A DNA stretch of 64,000 nucleotides from the NCBI GenBank assembly GCA_036435485.1, contig CM071599.1, forward strand, positions 8,520,803 through 8,584,802, written 5' to 3'. Below the pieces are notes generated by a model that saw nothing but the letters and a program-made list of their open reading frames with translations, ran no database searches and was not told where the DNA came from. Of this stretch, positions 11,759 to 21,939 are shown piece after piece. A program made the position numbers and the translations under genes. This DNA is from Saposhnikovia divaricata (lineage: Eukaryota; Streptophyta; Magnoliopsida; Apiales; Apiaceae). Within the stretch, counting starts at the first letter, position 1, and every line of letters begins with the position of its first letter.

Positions 11759-13875
11759 TCACTCACAACAACAGCCTAAAAGAAGGGAATTGAAACTTGC
11801 CTGGTAGTCGAGTACGGTAAGGGGTAGTGGTAGCGGGTCCCGGTTCAGCTTGGTGATCTATAAATAGCCAAGGCATTCGGGATTAATCACTTAACATATT
11901 AAAAGTTAAGTTATACTTAATTCGAAACACGTTCTCGAGTTATCTCGTTATACCCCTTTTAGTGGATTACTTTTTATCACTGATCTGACCCGACATTCGT
12001 TCGTTAATACGACATGTCATTGTACTTATACTTGGGACATACTTAAGTCATATGAGTTCTAAGGTCGATCGTTACGAACCAATACTATACTCCGAGTTTT
12101 ATCGCCCGTTTTCTAAGTGTTTTACCGAAGTTATAAAAGAGTCGTCTTTTAGGGGTTCGTTCGCGTTTAACCTCGACTCGAACATTTTTAATAAATCGAA
12201 AAATGATCCTTTTGACATACGGTTTTCTTTCACACCTTCCTTTTTACCTCTAGTATTTATTTACCAAGATTCGCCATGACGTTACATAGTTTACGAGGGT
12301 TCAATTACAGTTACGAACTTTCGTTTACGGATTCGAACTACTTTTAGTAATTTGGTCATAATTCCTAAACCGTAAATCGAAATGCTTCGATTCTTTCGCC
12401 AAAGTGATCTATGTTTAAAAACCTATCTGTAGGGTTCACTGCTTTGTCAAGAACAGAGAGTTATGACCACTGACCAAATCGATTTCTTAATGTTAATGAA
12501 AATCGGGCATTACGACGGCTATGAATCGAGCATTCTAAAAATCATATCGCATCAACCAAGCCACACCGGGCATCTAAACAATTTATACACTTAATAAGCA
12601 TCTCTAAGAGTCCAGAAGCTACTGATCTTGGTATTGAAAATCATCATGCTTCTTGATTCACTAAACCACTTAACTAATCATGCTTATAACATCATTAAGA
12701 ACATATTACTCTAAAATCATCAAGAACAAGCATGATATCAAAGTAAGGCCTAGGGTTTCAAGAGATTTATACCTTCCTTGGAGTGTGTAAAGACCTTGCT
12801 AAGCTTTGCATAGTCCTTGTATACCCATAACCAAGCTTAGATCATCCTAGAAATCAAGAAAATCAAGAGTTGTTCTTGAAAATCACTATTCACCCTAGTC
12901 TTTGATGATTTCTTTGAAAATGGAAAAAGTGGTGTTTGAGGCTAAGATTTCTAGGGTATCATTTTTATGAAATATAAGATCTATGTTAAAAATTTGGAGA
13001 TCAAACAATGGTGGGAAGGTTGATTTTGGTTTTTGAATTAAGGCATATAGCCGAATGGGGAAGAAAGGGAGAGATGTTGGTGTTCTTGCTTGGCTTGCTT
13101 GAAATTCTTGAATTATTGTGATGCTTGGAAAATATCTAAGTCATAAAGCTACTTTATCAAGGGTTATGTCATGGATGATGTCTTTGGAATGGACAAGTGT
13201 TGAATTCTTGTGGTTGGAGGAGATTAACTTGCTAAGTACTTAGTTAGCTTACTAAGTATGCTAGTTACTCTTGTAACTACTTAGTTACTTGATCTCATCC
13301 ACTTGCACATACTTGCATCTTGGTTCTCTGCTTGTTTCTTTGTCCGTTTATTGCTCAGTTCATTGATCGTTCGGACGAATAACTAAGTAGTTTCACCTCT
13401 AGGGTTTACCGGGAAATTTCTCGATATTCATAATACCTTCCCCAATCCTTAATATAATCCTCGTGATGACCATGTAGGATATTTAATCTCGATACGAACT
13501 TAATCCGTAATCTAGGATTCGTTCGCTTTATTGATTAATCTCGTTATAACGTTTTAGCGGTTTCTAGAACGCTTGTTTCACTGCCTCAGTGGTTTCCTAC
13601 CTTCATTCTTAAATCAAATATAATAACATCCCAAAATATCAAATCCTCAAAGTTAATATCTCAATTCTTGGATTATAATAATATTTAATCCACTGCCCGG
13701 TCAAATATTATACCGAAAAAGAATTTGGAATTTCTGAATTCCGATCGTCTCTGCATTCACTTATTTCCTCCGCGTATTACTAATATGACTTCGAAACATC
13801 CATATCACGTCCCGTACATAGGGTGGCGTGAAAAGTTTTCCAACTTACAAAATCACTATTCATCCACCAAATTAC

Positions 13876-13990
13876 TATGCACGTACAGGAAACACTATGC
13901 ACGTACGGGAAACACTATGCACGTACGGGAAATACTATGCACGTACGGGAAATACTATGCACGTATGGGAAACACTATGCACATACTCAT
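13876..13990. repeat. 20-bp minisatellite in the Ty3/gypsy LTR
   Basis: Unit ATGCACGTACGGGAAACACT is repeated about 5.5 times with one or two changes per copy (starts 13876, 13896, 13916, 13936, 13956, 13976). The overlapping open frames here (Tyr-Ala-Arg-Thr-Gly-Asn-Thr-Met-His-Val repeats) result from the repeat and are not a gene. Confidence 0.93.
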
Positions 13991-14249
13991 TTCCCTTCAA
14001 GGATCCATTAGCTCCTTCCTGGATGGTAGATTATTCTTATCTAGGTCCTCAACCATCGAATTACTCTATTCTGACAATATACCAATGCATCAGGATCATT
14101 GTCCAAAGCAATATCCATCCATTACAATCATTGTTCTTTGAAACCACCATTCATTAGAGCTGATGACCTTGTTGTCGGAATCATTGTTCCTCGTTTTATC
14201 CTTACTTAATAAAAAGTTTTAATTATATCCAAAATTTGGGGTTCTTACA

Positions 14250-15575
14250 CATTTCTACTTTAAGGGTTAGAACTGGTACCTCTGGTTCCTCTGATGTCTC
14301 AGCCTTGAGGGCAAAGTTTGCTACATGAGTAACATCTTCCTCATCTGAATCATCCCAAGCTCTTCCTTCTGTCACCAATAAAGCTCGTTTTCCATGTCTT
14401 TCCTTCACCAGTGATTCATACTTGCTTTTGAGGGCTTCATATGTCTCTTTTGGATAAGTCTGTTTAGGCTTTTTGCAGTCCGAGGCAAAATGTCCAGCTT
14501 CACCACAATTATAGCATTTGAACTTCATTTTGAAATCCAAGGGAGATTTGTAGCTGGTATTCTTGCCATTTCCTTTGTAGCCTGACGAACTACCACCACC
14601 CTTAGCAGCCCGATAGTAAGATGAAGAATTTCTCTGTGGTCGGTTGCTCTTTCTGAATCTCATATTGCTGAACTTCCTTGCCATGTATGCCACGACACTA
14701 TCGTCCATGTTGTCCAGCTCTTCTTGGGTGTAGTAGTCATCATCACTGTTAGATGTGCACTCGTCATCATTATCAAATTGATGTGGTGCAAGTGATGATT
14801 TAGGCTTTGTTGCAACCATTGCCTTCTTAGACTCTTCCTCATCAGCAACTAATCCTGATGCAGTTTCTTTTCCTTTTGAATCATTGTCCCATGCTTGATC
14901 TTGAAGTGTTTCCAGCTCATAGGTCTTTAATATTCCATAATACTCTTCCAGAGAAGTTGTATGCAAATCTCTGGTTTCTCTTATTGCGTAGACCCTATGT
15001 TCAATGCTCTTTGGCGGGTTCCTCAGATATCTCGTATTAGTCTCAACCATGGGGAGAGTTACACCTCTCAGATTCAAATCCAATACCAACTGACTGAATC
15101 GTAGATAGACGTCTGTTATGCCTTCTCCTTTTCGTATTCTAAAGGTGTCATACTCCATCTTGAGTATGAGTGTCTTGTTGCTTCTAACCTCTGCAGATCC
15201 TTCCATGACAACTTCTATCTTGTCCCAAATCTTCTTCGCTGTAGTCAGACCTTTGACTATGTTGAACATTTCATGATCAAGAGATTCCATCAAGGTTTGT
15301 CGTATGGCAGTATCATAAGCTATTTGTTCCTTGTCAGCATCTGAAAACTCCGAGGCCTTTTTAGGCTCAGACCGAGGTGCTATAACCACCCCTCCTTCCG
15401 TATGTGCAGGAATAACCACCATTGGAACAAATTTACCCTTGTCAAGGACTTCCAGATATTCAGGGTTAACAGTCTCTAGATATAGTCTCATTCTGAAAAC
15501 CCATTCTTCATAGTGATCTCGGTTGAACATTGGGATCTTGAATGCATTTTTAGGAGCCATTTCAATTCTGGTCAC
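14250..15575 (-). pseudogene. Ty1/copia gag of Sirevirus A, C-terminus cut by insertion
   Basis: About 440 codons are open from ATG 15575 (a second Met at 15560, MAPKNAFKIP, fits better with related gags) to the Ty3/gypsy LTR edge. The N-terminal half is the UBN2/Retrotran_gag_2 type nucleocapsid domain (motifs DHYEEWVFRMRLYLE, TAKKIWDKIE, EYDTFRIRKGEGITDVYLRF). An acidic Asp/Ser stretch (CTSNSDDDYYTQEELDNMDD) is followed by a CX2CX4HX4C zinc knuckle, CYNCGEAGHFASDC (near 14520-14480), which binds RNA during packaging. The last nine open codons and the stop at 14223 come from the inserted LTR. The protease that should follow is absent. Confidence 0.9.
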
Positions 15576-16247
15576 TAAAAGTTTCTAAGTACCCAAGACT
15601 AGGCTATGTAGAATATATATGTAGAACTTTTGCCTAAGTCGAAATTTCTCTAAGTCAAAATTTTGCTCAAGTCGAAATTCACCAAGTAGAAATTGTCCAA
15701 GTCGAAATTCTATGTAGAAATTCTCAAGTAGAAATTCTATGTAGAACTTTTGTCCTTAGAATAATTTATTCTGCAGATTACTTAATATTGAATAAACAAT
15801 ATTATCTCTTTAACACCTTTTGACTTTTGATGCTTTACTCACCTAACCCACCTAACACACGTGCTAGGTACTGAGTATGTCTTGTTTCACTTTCGGCCGT
15901 GAATAATGCAAATCACAAAGTCCAAAAACACCTTTTTATTCTTTTACTATTTTTCTGTTTGAAAAGGAGATCAAAAAGTTGTTGGGTTGTCTTCTTTGAT
16001 AAGAACAGATGATGAACACTCAAGAACACCAAATATGAAAGTACCCAGATTAATTCACAAAAATTAATTAAAATACATCCAAGCTAAATAATCACACCTG
16101 GAGTATTTAAATAATTTTTCGGATGAGTTTTCACTACAAACGAATTAAAGCTCACTTTTCGAGAAAATGAAAAGTAGATCTAGAAAATGAAAACTCACGA
16201 TTCTTCTACCAAACACAAGGATCTATGTTTTGTATGTTAAACATAAA
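15576..16247. other. 5' leader of Sirevirus A with AAGTCGAAATT repeats
   Basis: Untranslated leader between PBS and gag on the minus strand. From 15630 to 15755 the words AAGTCGAAATT, AAGTAGAAATT and CTATGTAGAA recur about eight times. They resemble the TCGAAATT core of the repeat cluster at 5060-5875 and the palindromes in the LTR near 16681-16760. No ORF of note. Confidence 0.65.
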
Positions 16248-16259
16248 GCTTTGATACCA
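16248..16259 (-). other. Primer-binding site of Sirevirus A
   Basis: Minus-strand TGGTATCAAAGC, two bases inside the LTR end. This is the initiator tRNA-Met complement with one change (CAAAG for CAGAG). Confidence 0.85.
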
Positions 16260-16530
16260 ATTGTTAGGTCCAAATGTGTTGTAGAGGGGGGGGTGAATAC
16301 AACTTTTCGAATATTAGAAGCAATAAATACGATGCAATAAATTAACACACAGATTCAAGGAATATATGTCTTATATATAACTTGAAAGGGTTGCTACAAC
16401 ATTCATTACAAAGTATGACAGAAGTTCAGAGAGAAGTGAATGATACTAAGCTCTGTGAATGCACTCTCTCTCTTTTTCTTGTGTTTCTCTCAAATATTGC
16501 TCTCTCTCTAAAACATTACACAAGTACTTC

Positions 16531-16538
16531 TATTTATA
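16531..16538 (-). promoter_or_regulatory. Putative TATA box in LTR of A
   Basis: Minus-strand TATAAATA in the middle of the LTR. This is a plausible U3 core promoter about 270 bp before the PBS. Confidence 0.55.
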
Positions 16539-16680
16539 CTACATGTAATCTATGTCCTGTAGTCTTCAAAGACTAAGATGTACGTGGCCCAATGATGTCC
16601 ACATAAATCTTGCCTTATCTTGAAAGCTTGGAAATCTGCCACTCAGAAGATGCCATGTGTCATGTTGAAGCTGCACTCTA

Positions 16681-16747
16681 AGTAGAACTTCTACTTGAGA
16701 ATTTCTACTTAGCCATCTCGAAGTTCTAAGTAGAACTTCTACTTAGA
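16681..16747. repeat. Long palindromes in LTR of A
   Basis: A perfect 21-base palindrome with half-site CTAAGTAGAA about a central C lies at 16727-16747. A 17-base version (AAGTAGAA half-site) lies at 16681-16697. Further TTCTACTT words follow to 16768. Palindromic repeats upstream of the TATA box are reported for Sirevirus LTRs. Confidence 0.8.
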
Positions 16748-17316
16748 AACTTCTACTTGGTCATCTAGAATATTTAGTACTTAGAAAATATTCTGGTCTT
16801 CAACTTGAAACTTCAATGCACATCTTGAACTTGTGATATCTTCATGTCTTCTTTATTCTTCACTAAGCTCTTGAACATGGATCTTTATTACTGACATAAA
16901 CTTGCTATCAATGTCCTGACACTTGATGCACTGGTCTGGTTCATAAGTGACTAGTCTTGATAGTGTTTTTGCTTCTTGAATAAATTACCATATCCAATTA
17001 GTAATGTGGCTTTCCAATATTTGCTTTGCTTCTTGTTCACTTGAAATCAATTGGTCTTATTGATACTGATAGTTATGATCTTGATTCTTGGCTTTTCAAA
17101 TCACTGAGGCATGAACAACTTTGATTTGAACTTCTCTCAATGATTTCTTCTTGGCTTGATCATAGTTAACATGTTGAATTGTATCAATTACCTTGTCTTC
17201 ATTTAGTGTTGATTTCTTGTGACTTCTTGTTCTTGATTGTCTTCTGGTTAAGTATCTTTTCCTTTAGATGAGTTACATTAGTTATAGTGTTACAAGTTTA
17301 CACACTCTGCCTTTCA

Positions 17317-17429
17317 GTGTAATTTACTAATGAAAGGGGGGTATATATAGGTGATAGAAATGTGGTAGGTGTAGTTGGTAGGTGGTAGGTGGTTGTGAAT
17401 TGGAAATAAGATTAGTAGACTACCTAACA
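17317..17429 (-). repeat. 3' LTR of element B, 5' fragment
   Basis: Matches 33028-33138 of the other LTR with small indels, starting on the minus strand TGTTAGGTAGTC. It is cut at 17316 by the end of Sirevirus A. Confidence 0.88.
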
Positions 17430-17445
17430 ATCTCCCCCTCTTTCC
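17430..17445 (-). other. Polypurine tract of element B
   Basis: Minus-strand GGAAAGAGGGGGAGAT directly before the LTR start. Pure purines except the last base. Confidence 0.8.
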
Positions 17446-17482
17446 AAACTCACAGCTCTTCACTTGCACTCCATACCGTGCC

Positions 17483-18523
17483 CTATTTGCACAGCTCCAA
17501 CTTTTCTCGCGGAACCACCTTTGTCATCATTTCAGACGGATTCTTATCCATGTGTATCTTCTCTATCTGTATTACCCCATCCTCAACCTGTTCCCATAGC
17601 CAATGGTAACGTACATTAATATGCTTAGTACGACTGTGACAAGTAGCATTCTTGCTCAAGTCAATAGCACTCTCGCTATCACAATACAACTCAAATTTGT
17701 CTTGCTTCTAACCAATTCTTGGAGAAATCGCTTTAACCAAACCAGCTCCTTTCCTGCTTCACAAGCAGAAATATACTCTGATTCGGTTGTTGACGACGCA
17801 ACACACTTTTATAAGTTGGACTGCCATGCTACAGCTCCCCCCGCAAAAGTGAAAAGCATCCCTGACGTGGACTTCATCCCATCTGGATGTCCTACCACGT
17901 CAGCATCTGTAAAACCTTCCAAGACTGGTTCACCGTGTCCATACTTCAAGCATAACCCGGAAGTGCCCTTGAGATATCTGAGAATCCACTTAACTGCTTC
18001 CCAATGCTTTCTTCCTGGATTTGATTGATATTTACTCACAACTCCAACAGCATGAGCAATATCTGATCTTGTACAAACCAATGCATACATAATACTCCCC
18101 ACTACGGATGAGTAAGGAACTTCCTCCATATCCTTCTTCTCCTTGTCTATTGACGGACACATTTTCGTGTTCAGTTTAAAATGTCCCGCCAATGGTATGC
18201 TAACAGGTTTAGCATCATCCATATTAAACCTTTTCAGTACCCATTCAATATATCCATGTTGTGAAAGCCACAACCTCCAAGTTGTTCTGTCACGAACAAT
18301 CTTCATCCATAGGATTTGTTTTGCTGGACCCAACTCTTTCATGTCAAAGAACTTGGACAAATCTTCTTTCAGCTTGCGGATCATGTTAGCATCTTGGACG
18401 ACCACTAACATATCATCAACATAAAGTAGTAGGATAATGAAGTTACCGTTAGGAAACCTTTGCACATAAGCACAGTGATCGGATGTAGTTCTCTTGAACT
18501 TATGATTCCTCATAAATGAATCA
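17483..18523 (-). pseudogene. Element B pol, C-terminal part (RT palm to RNase H)
   Basis: Continues the RT of 29891-29468 after element C. The frame from 18523 to 17809 holds the RT active-site motif LLYVDDMLVV and the connection region (YSSVVGSIMYALVCTRSDIA, HWEAVKWILRYLKGTSG). It then enters RNase H (TDADVVGHPDGMKSTSG, with an odd Val where Tyr-Ala is usual). Stops and frame changes break it around 17808-17690, then CDSESAIDLSKN and HSRTKHINVRYH finish RNase H, with a stop at 17483. Inactive remnant. Confidence 0.85.
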
Positions 18524-19110
18524 TGTAAAGCATAATGTAAAGTAATATGTAATAAAGGACATATATAACTCAACTAGGATAACTAAAAAATAATATTAAC
18601 TCAATACAGGGATCGTGAAATTTGAATAACAGGCACCGACAAGGATCAAGTCGCTGAAAGAAGTTCATTAACATGATCAAGCCTAAGTGACAGAATAAGA
18701 TTACAGATGATTCAGTTGAAGGGCAAAAAGATTCCATGTATTTATATTATTTGAAGATACTGCTGCAGGCTAATCAATTGGAATGTAACGAAGGTGTGAA
18801 GATCAAGATCAGTGCTAGTCACTTGTGAACCAGACCAGTGCACTAAGTGTCAGCACATACGAGAAGGATCAACACATTAATTCACAGAAACATTGTCAAA
18901 GTCTATTGACGATAAATGACATACAGAATATTTCAAGGTATTGTAAAAAATTATTTTACTCTGAAAATTAACTAAGTAACAGATTAATTAATTATTTATA
19001 ATAAATAATTAAAATAATCTGGTACTTGAACTATTTTCTGAGATGAATTAATTCAGCAGAATATTTGAAACAGAAGAGAGAAGGCCAAAAGAAGCAGCCA
19101 AAAATAGTAA

Positions 19111-19196
19111 TACTATGCAAATAGTGGTTACTGTGCAAATAGTGGTTACTGTGCAAATAGTGGTTACTATGCAAATAGTGATTACTATGCAAGTGG
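19111..19196 (+). repeat. 18-bp minisatellite in 5' LTR of C
   Basis: Unit TACTATGCAAATAGTGGT (variants with GTGC) is repeated about 4.5 times upstream of the TATA box. The 3' LTR has a different number and arrangement (28866-28990). Confidence 0.88.
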
Positions 19197-19313
19197 GGCC
19201 CACGGAAGAAATTTTTTTAGCAGGCACGGTTTGGATAGGTGTAATAGTGTTACTATGCAGGTGGGGCCCACTTGGAATAGTACAGCATAGTAACTTTCTA
19301 AAACCTATAAATA
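19193..19313 (+). promoter_or_regulatory. Putative U3 promoter of C: two GTGGGGCCCAC sites and TATA box
   Basis: The palindrome GTGGGGCCCAC occurs at 19193-19203 and 19261-19271, and TATAAATA at 19306-19313. The palindrome fits the GTGGGNCCC core bound by plant TCP transcription factors. The same layout is kept in the 3' LTR (28989-28999, 29056-29066, TATA 29101-29108). Binding is inferred, not shown. Confidence 0.6.
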
Positions 19314-19390
19314 GGCCTGTTGTATTTCATTTCAAAACACAACTCAACACATAACTCTCTCTTCTCTCTCTTATATCTTCTCTGTGTAAG

Positions 19391-19413
19391 CTGCTAGACA
19401 GTCCATCTAGTAG
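19391..19413 (+). other. Leader stem-loop of C, shared with element B
   Basis: Arms CTGCTAGA and TCTAGTAG (8 pairs with one G-U) enclose the loop CAGTCCA, about 80 bases after the TATA box, so it is expected in the RNA leader. It also occurs in the 3' LTR at 29186-29208 and, with loop TAGTCCG, in element B's LTR (32995-32973, minus). Confidence 0.7.
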
Positions 19414-19674
19414 GGAAGCCGGCTTAGCTCGCTTTCAGGAAGTGTCGGGTAGAAGATCCTCATGCTTAAACTATCCTAGGAGTGTTTGATTTTGTAGCTG
19501 ATCCATAGGATTAGATTGTGTAGCAAACCTACGAGTTTTATCTATTAAAAGATATTTCCCAAACAATTGTGTTATTTCGATTCAGTAATTTTGATCTCAT
19601 ATCCACATCAAAAATCGAAATATTTTTAAATAACGTATTCAACTCCCCTTTTACGTTATTCCGGACCTAACAAT

Positions 19675-19686
19675 TGGTATCAGAGC
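19675..19686 (+). other. Primer-binding site of Sirevirus C
   Basis: TGGTATCAGAGC two bases after the LTR end. Complement of the initiator tRNA-Met 3' end. Confidence 0.92.
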
Positions 19687-19732
19687 CACTCTGTTATTAT
19701 ACAACAGTTAAGATCCAAAAAGCTATACAATC

Positions 19733-21798
19733 ATGACAGAGAAAACATAAACCCCAACAACAAGCAGGTATGAATCAATCAGAGTTCCAATACTCAGGGC
19801 ATCAGAGTATCCCATATGGAAGGCGAAGATGGAAATGTTTCTGGAGGCTACAGATCCAGAGTACTTAGACAGAATCCATGATGGTCCACATAAGCCGACC
19901 AAATTGTCTATTGTAGTTGATGAAGATCAACAGAAAATGATTTCAAAGGAGAAGAAAGACTACACTCCTGAAGATATCTCCTCTATTAACAAGGATGCCA
20001 AGCTAAGGCATTTATTACATAGCGCTCTTGACAATGTTATCTCTAACAGAGTCATTGGATGCAAAACCGCTAAAGAGATTTGGGATGCTTTGGAAGTCAG
20101 ATGTCAAGGAACCAAAGCCATCAAGAAAAATAGGAGAATAATACTCACACAGGAGTACGAGCACTTTGACTCGAAGTCTGGTGAGTCATTAACAGATCTA
20201 TATGACAGATTCTTGAAATTACTGAATGATTTGTTACTGGTAGATAAGGAGTATGATCTTGAAGACTCCAACCTGGAATTCTTGTTGGCTCTTCCTGAGA
20301 AGTGGGATTTAAAGGTCACTACCATCAGAGACAATTATGATCTGGAAGACATGTCTCTTGATGAAATCTATGGAATGCTCAAGACTCATGAGCTTGAGAT
20401 GGAACAAAGAAGCAAGAGGCATGGAGGCAAGTCCAAGTCAATTGGTCTTAAAGCTAAGGAGAAAGCTTCTAAAGAAGTTGCTATGAAAAAGAGTCAATCC
20501 AATAGAAAGGCTCTTATTACAAAGTCTGATACTGAGTCATCAAACTCTGATGATGACTCAAACTCTGACAATCTCACAGACTCTGATGATGATGGTAGTG
20601 ATAATGAGATGATACAACTTACAGCCCTGATGGTAAAAAGCTTCAAGAAGATGGATTACAAGAACTTCAAGAAGAGAAAGAAGTTCACACGAAGAGATTC
20701 AAATTTCGAAAAGAAGAATTTCAGAAAAGCTGAGGGAAAGGAAGGCAGGTCTGGGAAAGTGGACAAGTCCAAGATTAAATGCTATAATTGTGGTGAGAAA
20801 GGACATTTTGCACCTGAGTGCAAGAAAGCCAAAGCTGATAAAGGTCAAGCTTACATCACAAAGAAGAAGGACTGGGCTGACATTTCAGACTCTGAAGATG
20901 AGGTGAACTATGCCTTGATGGCAAATGATGATAGTATCTCTGAAGCTACTGAGACCAAGGTACCTCACTCTACTCTAGCTTTTTATACTACTGATATATC
21001 TGAGTTAAGACTCTTTCTTAAAAACTTGCATGTTAGCTACAGAGATCAGACTTTAGAAAATGAAAGAATAAAATCTGAAAGTCTAGACCTTAGAAAGAGA
21101 AATGACTATCTAGAATTAGAATTAGTCCAGATGTTAACAATTCAGAAAGAGAGAGATGATGCTATTATTATTAAAACTGAATTATTGAAAAAGCATGCTT
21201 ATCTTGAATCTGAACTTGCTAAAGAAAGAAACATTATTAAAACTTGGACTAACTCTGGTAAAACTACTCAGAATATCTTAGAGAATGGTTGTTGGAAACA
21301 AGGTCTAGGTTACACTGATAAAAAGAAAATTGCCAACCTAGAAGCTGAGACATCTAAACCTGTATTTACTGAAAGGCTGCAAAGCCCAAAATTAATCCTG
21401 TGAGGTTTGTACCAAAATTAATCAAGCCTAAATCTGAAAATGAGGAAGGCTCCAAACTAGAAGTTAAGAAAAACTTAAAATCTGACAAACCAAAATAGGA
21501 TGAAGTCAAATCAGTAAATATTGGCTTAATGTCTCAAAATCAGCTTAAACACAAGCTGAAGGAGATAAAAAGAGTGAACAAGGTAAAAGAACCTAGGAAA
21601 AACAGAAATGGAAAGGTAGGCATCAATAAAAACAATAACTATATGCCTATTCCCAATACTCCTAGGAAGAAATGTCACAACTGTGGAAATCCTAACCATC
21701 TTGCTACTTTTTGCAGGAAGAATAAAAAAATAAATTCTATACATGCAAAGAGTATCATAATTTGTATTATGATTATAATGAACTTAAACCCTCTTTGA
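19733..21798 (+). pseudogene. Ty1/copia gag of Sirevirus C with two zinc knuckles
   Basis: The likely native ATG at 19733 is followed after five codons by TAA (19748). The frame is then open to 21403 and broken again near 21404-21530. The N-terminal UBN2-type gag domain spans roughly 19770-20420 (EYPIWKAKMEMFLEA, TAKEIWDALEVRCQGTKAIK, LTDLYDRFLKLLNDL). A Lys-rich and Asp/Ser-rich linker follows. The first knuckle is CYNCGEKGHFAPEC (near 20780-20821), then a coiled-coil stretch (ERIKSESLDLRKRNDYLELE). A second knuckle, CHNCGNPNHLATFC (21673-21714), lies in the next open segment. Two zinc fingers and a long C-terminal coil are typical of Sirevirus gags. It would coat RNA and form virus-like particles if intact. 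Confidence 0.88.
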
Positions 21799-21939
21799 AT
21801 AAATTCAAGATTGGTTCTACATGTATAAATTCTGATAAAAAGTATGTTAGTACAAACTCTGATAAGACTTCTGCTGCAAAAGCTAACAAACTTAATAAGG
21901 CCAAAGGATCCAAGCAAGTCTGGGTCCTTAAAACTAATC

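Larger units (their letters stand above)
8639..14249 (-). mobile_element. Truncated Ty3/gypsy (Tekay/Del-like) retrotransposon: 5' LTR, PBS and leader
   Basis: On the minus strand there is a full LTR (14249-9405) starting TGTAAGAACCCC and ending GGGTGTTACA, then a short gap, a TGGTATCAGAGC primer site (9400-9389) and about 750 bp of internal leader that stops at the filler junction. No gag-pol remains. It interrupts the gag of Sirevirus A at 14249/14250. LTR termini of this kind, an LTR over 4 kb and an initiator-Met PBS fit the Tekay (Del) chromovirus lineage. The lineage is an inference because no reverse transcriptase or chromodomain is present. Confidence 0.75.
9405..14249 (-). repeat. 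Complete 4.85-kb LTR of the Ty3/gypsy fragment
   Basis: Bounded by TGTAAC (plus 9405) and GTTCTTACA (ending 14249), so on the minus strand it runs TGTAAG...GTTACA. It holds no protein gene. Internal structure includes an array of small hairpins (10895-11440), a long AT dinucleotide run (11691-11754) and a 20-bp minisatellite (13876-13990). The matching 3' LTR was lost with the deleted part, so age cannot be estimated. Confidence 0.8.
1..17316 (-). mobile_element. Sirevirus-type Ty1/copia retrotransposon A (left end outside window)
   Basis: Read on the minus strand the order is 5' LTR (16262-17316), PBS, gag, a Ty3/gypsy insertion with loss of protease and most of integrase, the rest of pol, a repeat-rich spacer, a large env-like ORF, PPT and the start of the 3' LTR (140-1). 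The extra ORF after RNase H, the long LTRs and the initiator-Met-type PBS are Sirevirus traits. The 140 bases of 3' LTR that are visible look identical to the matching 140 bases of the 5' LTR (17177-17316), so insertion seems recent although the coding part is broken. Its right edge lies inside the 3' LTR of element B, so A inserted after B. The expected 5-bp duplication at the right edge would be GTGTA; the left copy is outside the window. Confidence 0.9.
16262..17316 (-). repeat. 5' LTR of Sirevirus A (1,055 bp)
   Basis: On the minus strand it runs from TGAAAGGCAG (17316) to GGACCTAACA (16262), with TG...CA ends. The first 140 bp are also seen as the 3' LTR at 1-140. It contains a TATA box (16531-16538), long palindromes (16681-16747) and a G-run at 16287-16294. 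Its 3' end, GGACCTAACA, matches the end of element C's LTR, as expected for related Sireviruses. Confidence 0.92.
18524..19672 (+). repeat. 5' LTR of Sirevirus C (1,149 bp)
   Basis: Runs TGTAAAGCAT...GGACCTAACA and is a close copy of 28281-29467, with scattered substitutions and length differences in the 18-bp minisatellite. It contains two GTGGGGCCCAC sites (19193-19203, 19261-19271), a TATA box (19306-19313) and a stem-loop (19391-19413) shared with element B. Confidence 0.93.

Noticed and set aside
13876..13990. Regular 20-bp repeats considered as a CRISPR-like array.
   Set aside because: The units abut without spacers, and this is plant nuclear DNA.
13725..14157. Two overlapping plus-strand frames with repeated Arg-Thr-Gly-Asn-Thr-Met-His-Val.
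   Set aside because: They are read-through of the 20-bp minisatellite in a retroelement LTR, not a protein.
17603..18028. Plus-strand frame of 141 codons opposite the RNase H of element B.
   Set aside because: Antisense shadow of the pol gene on the minus strand.
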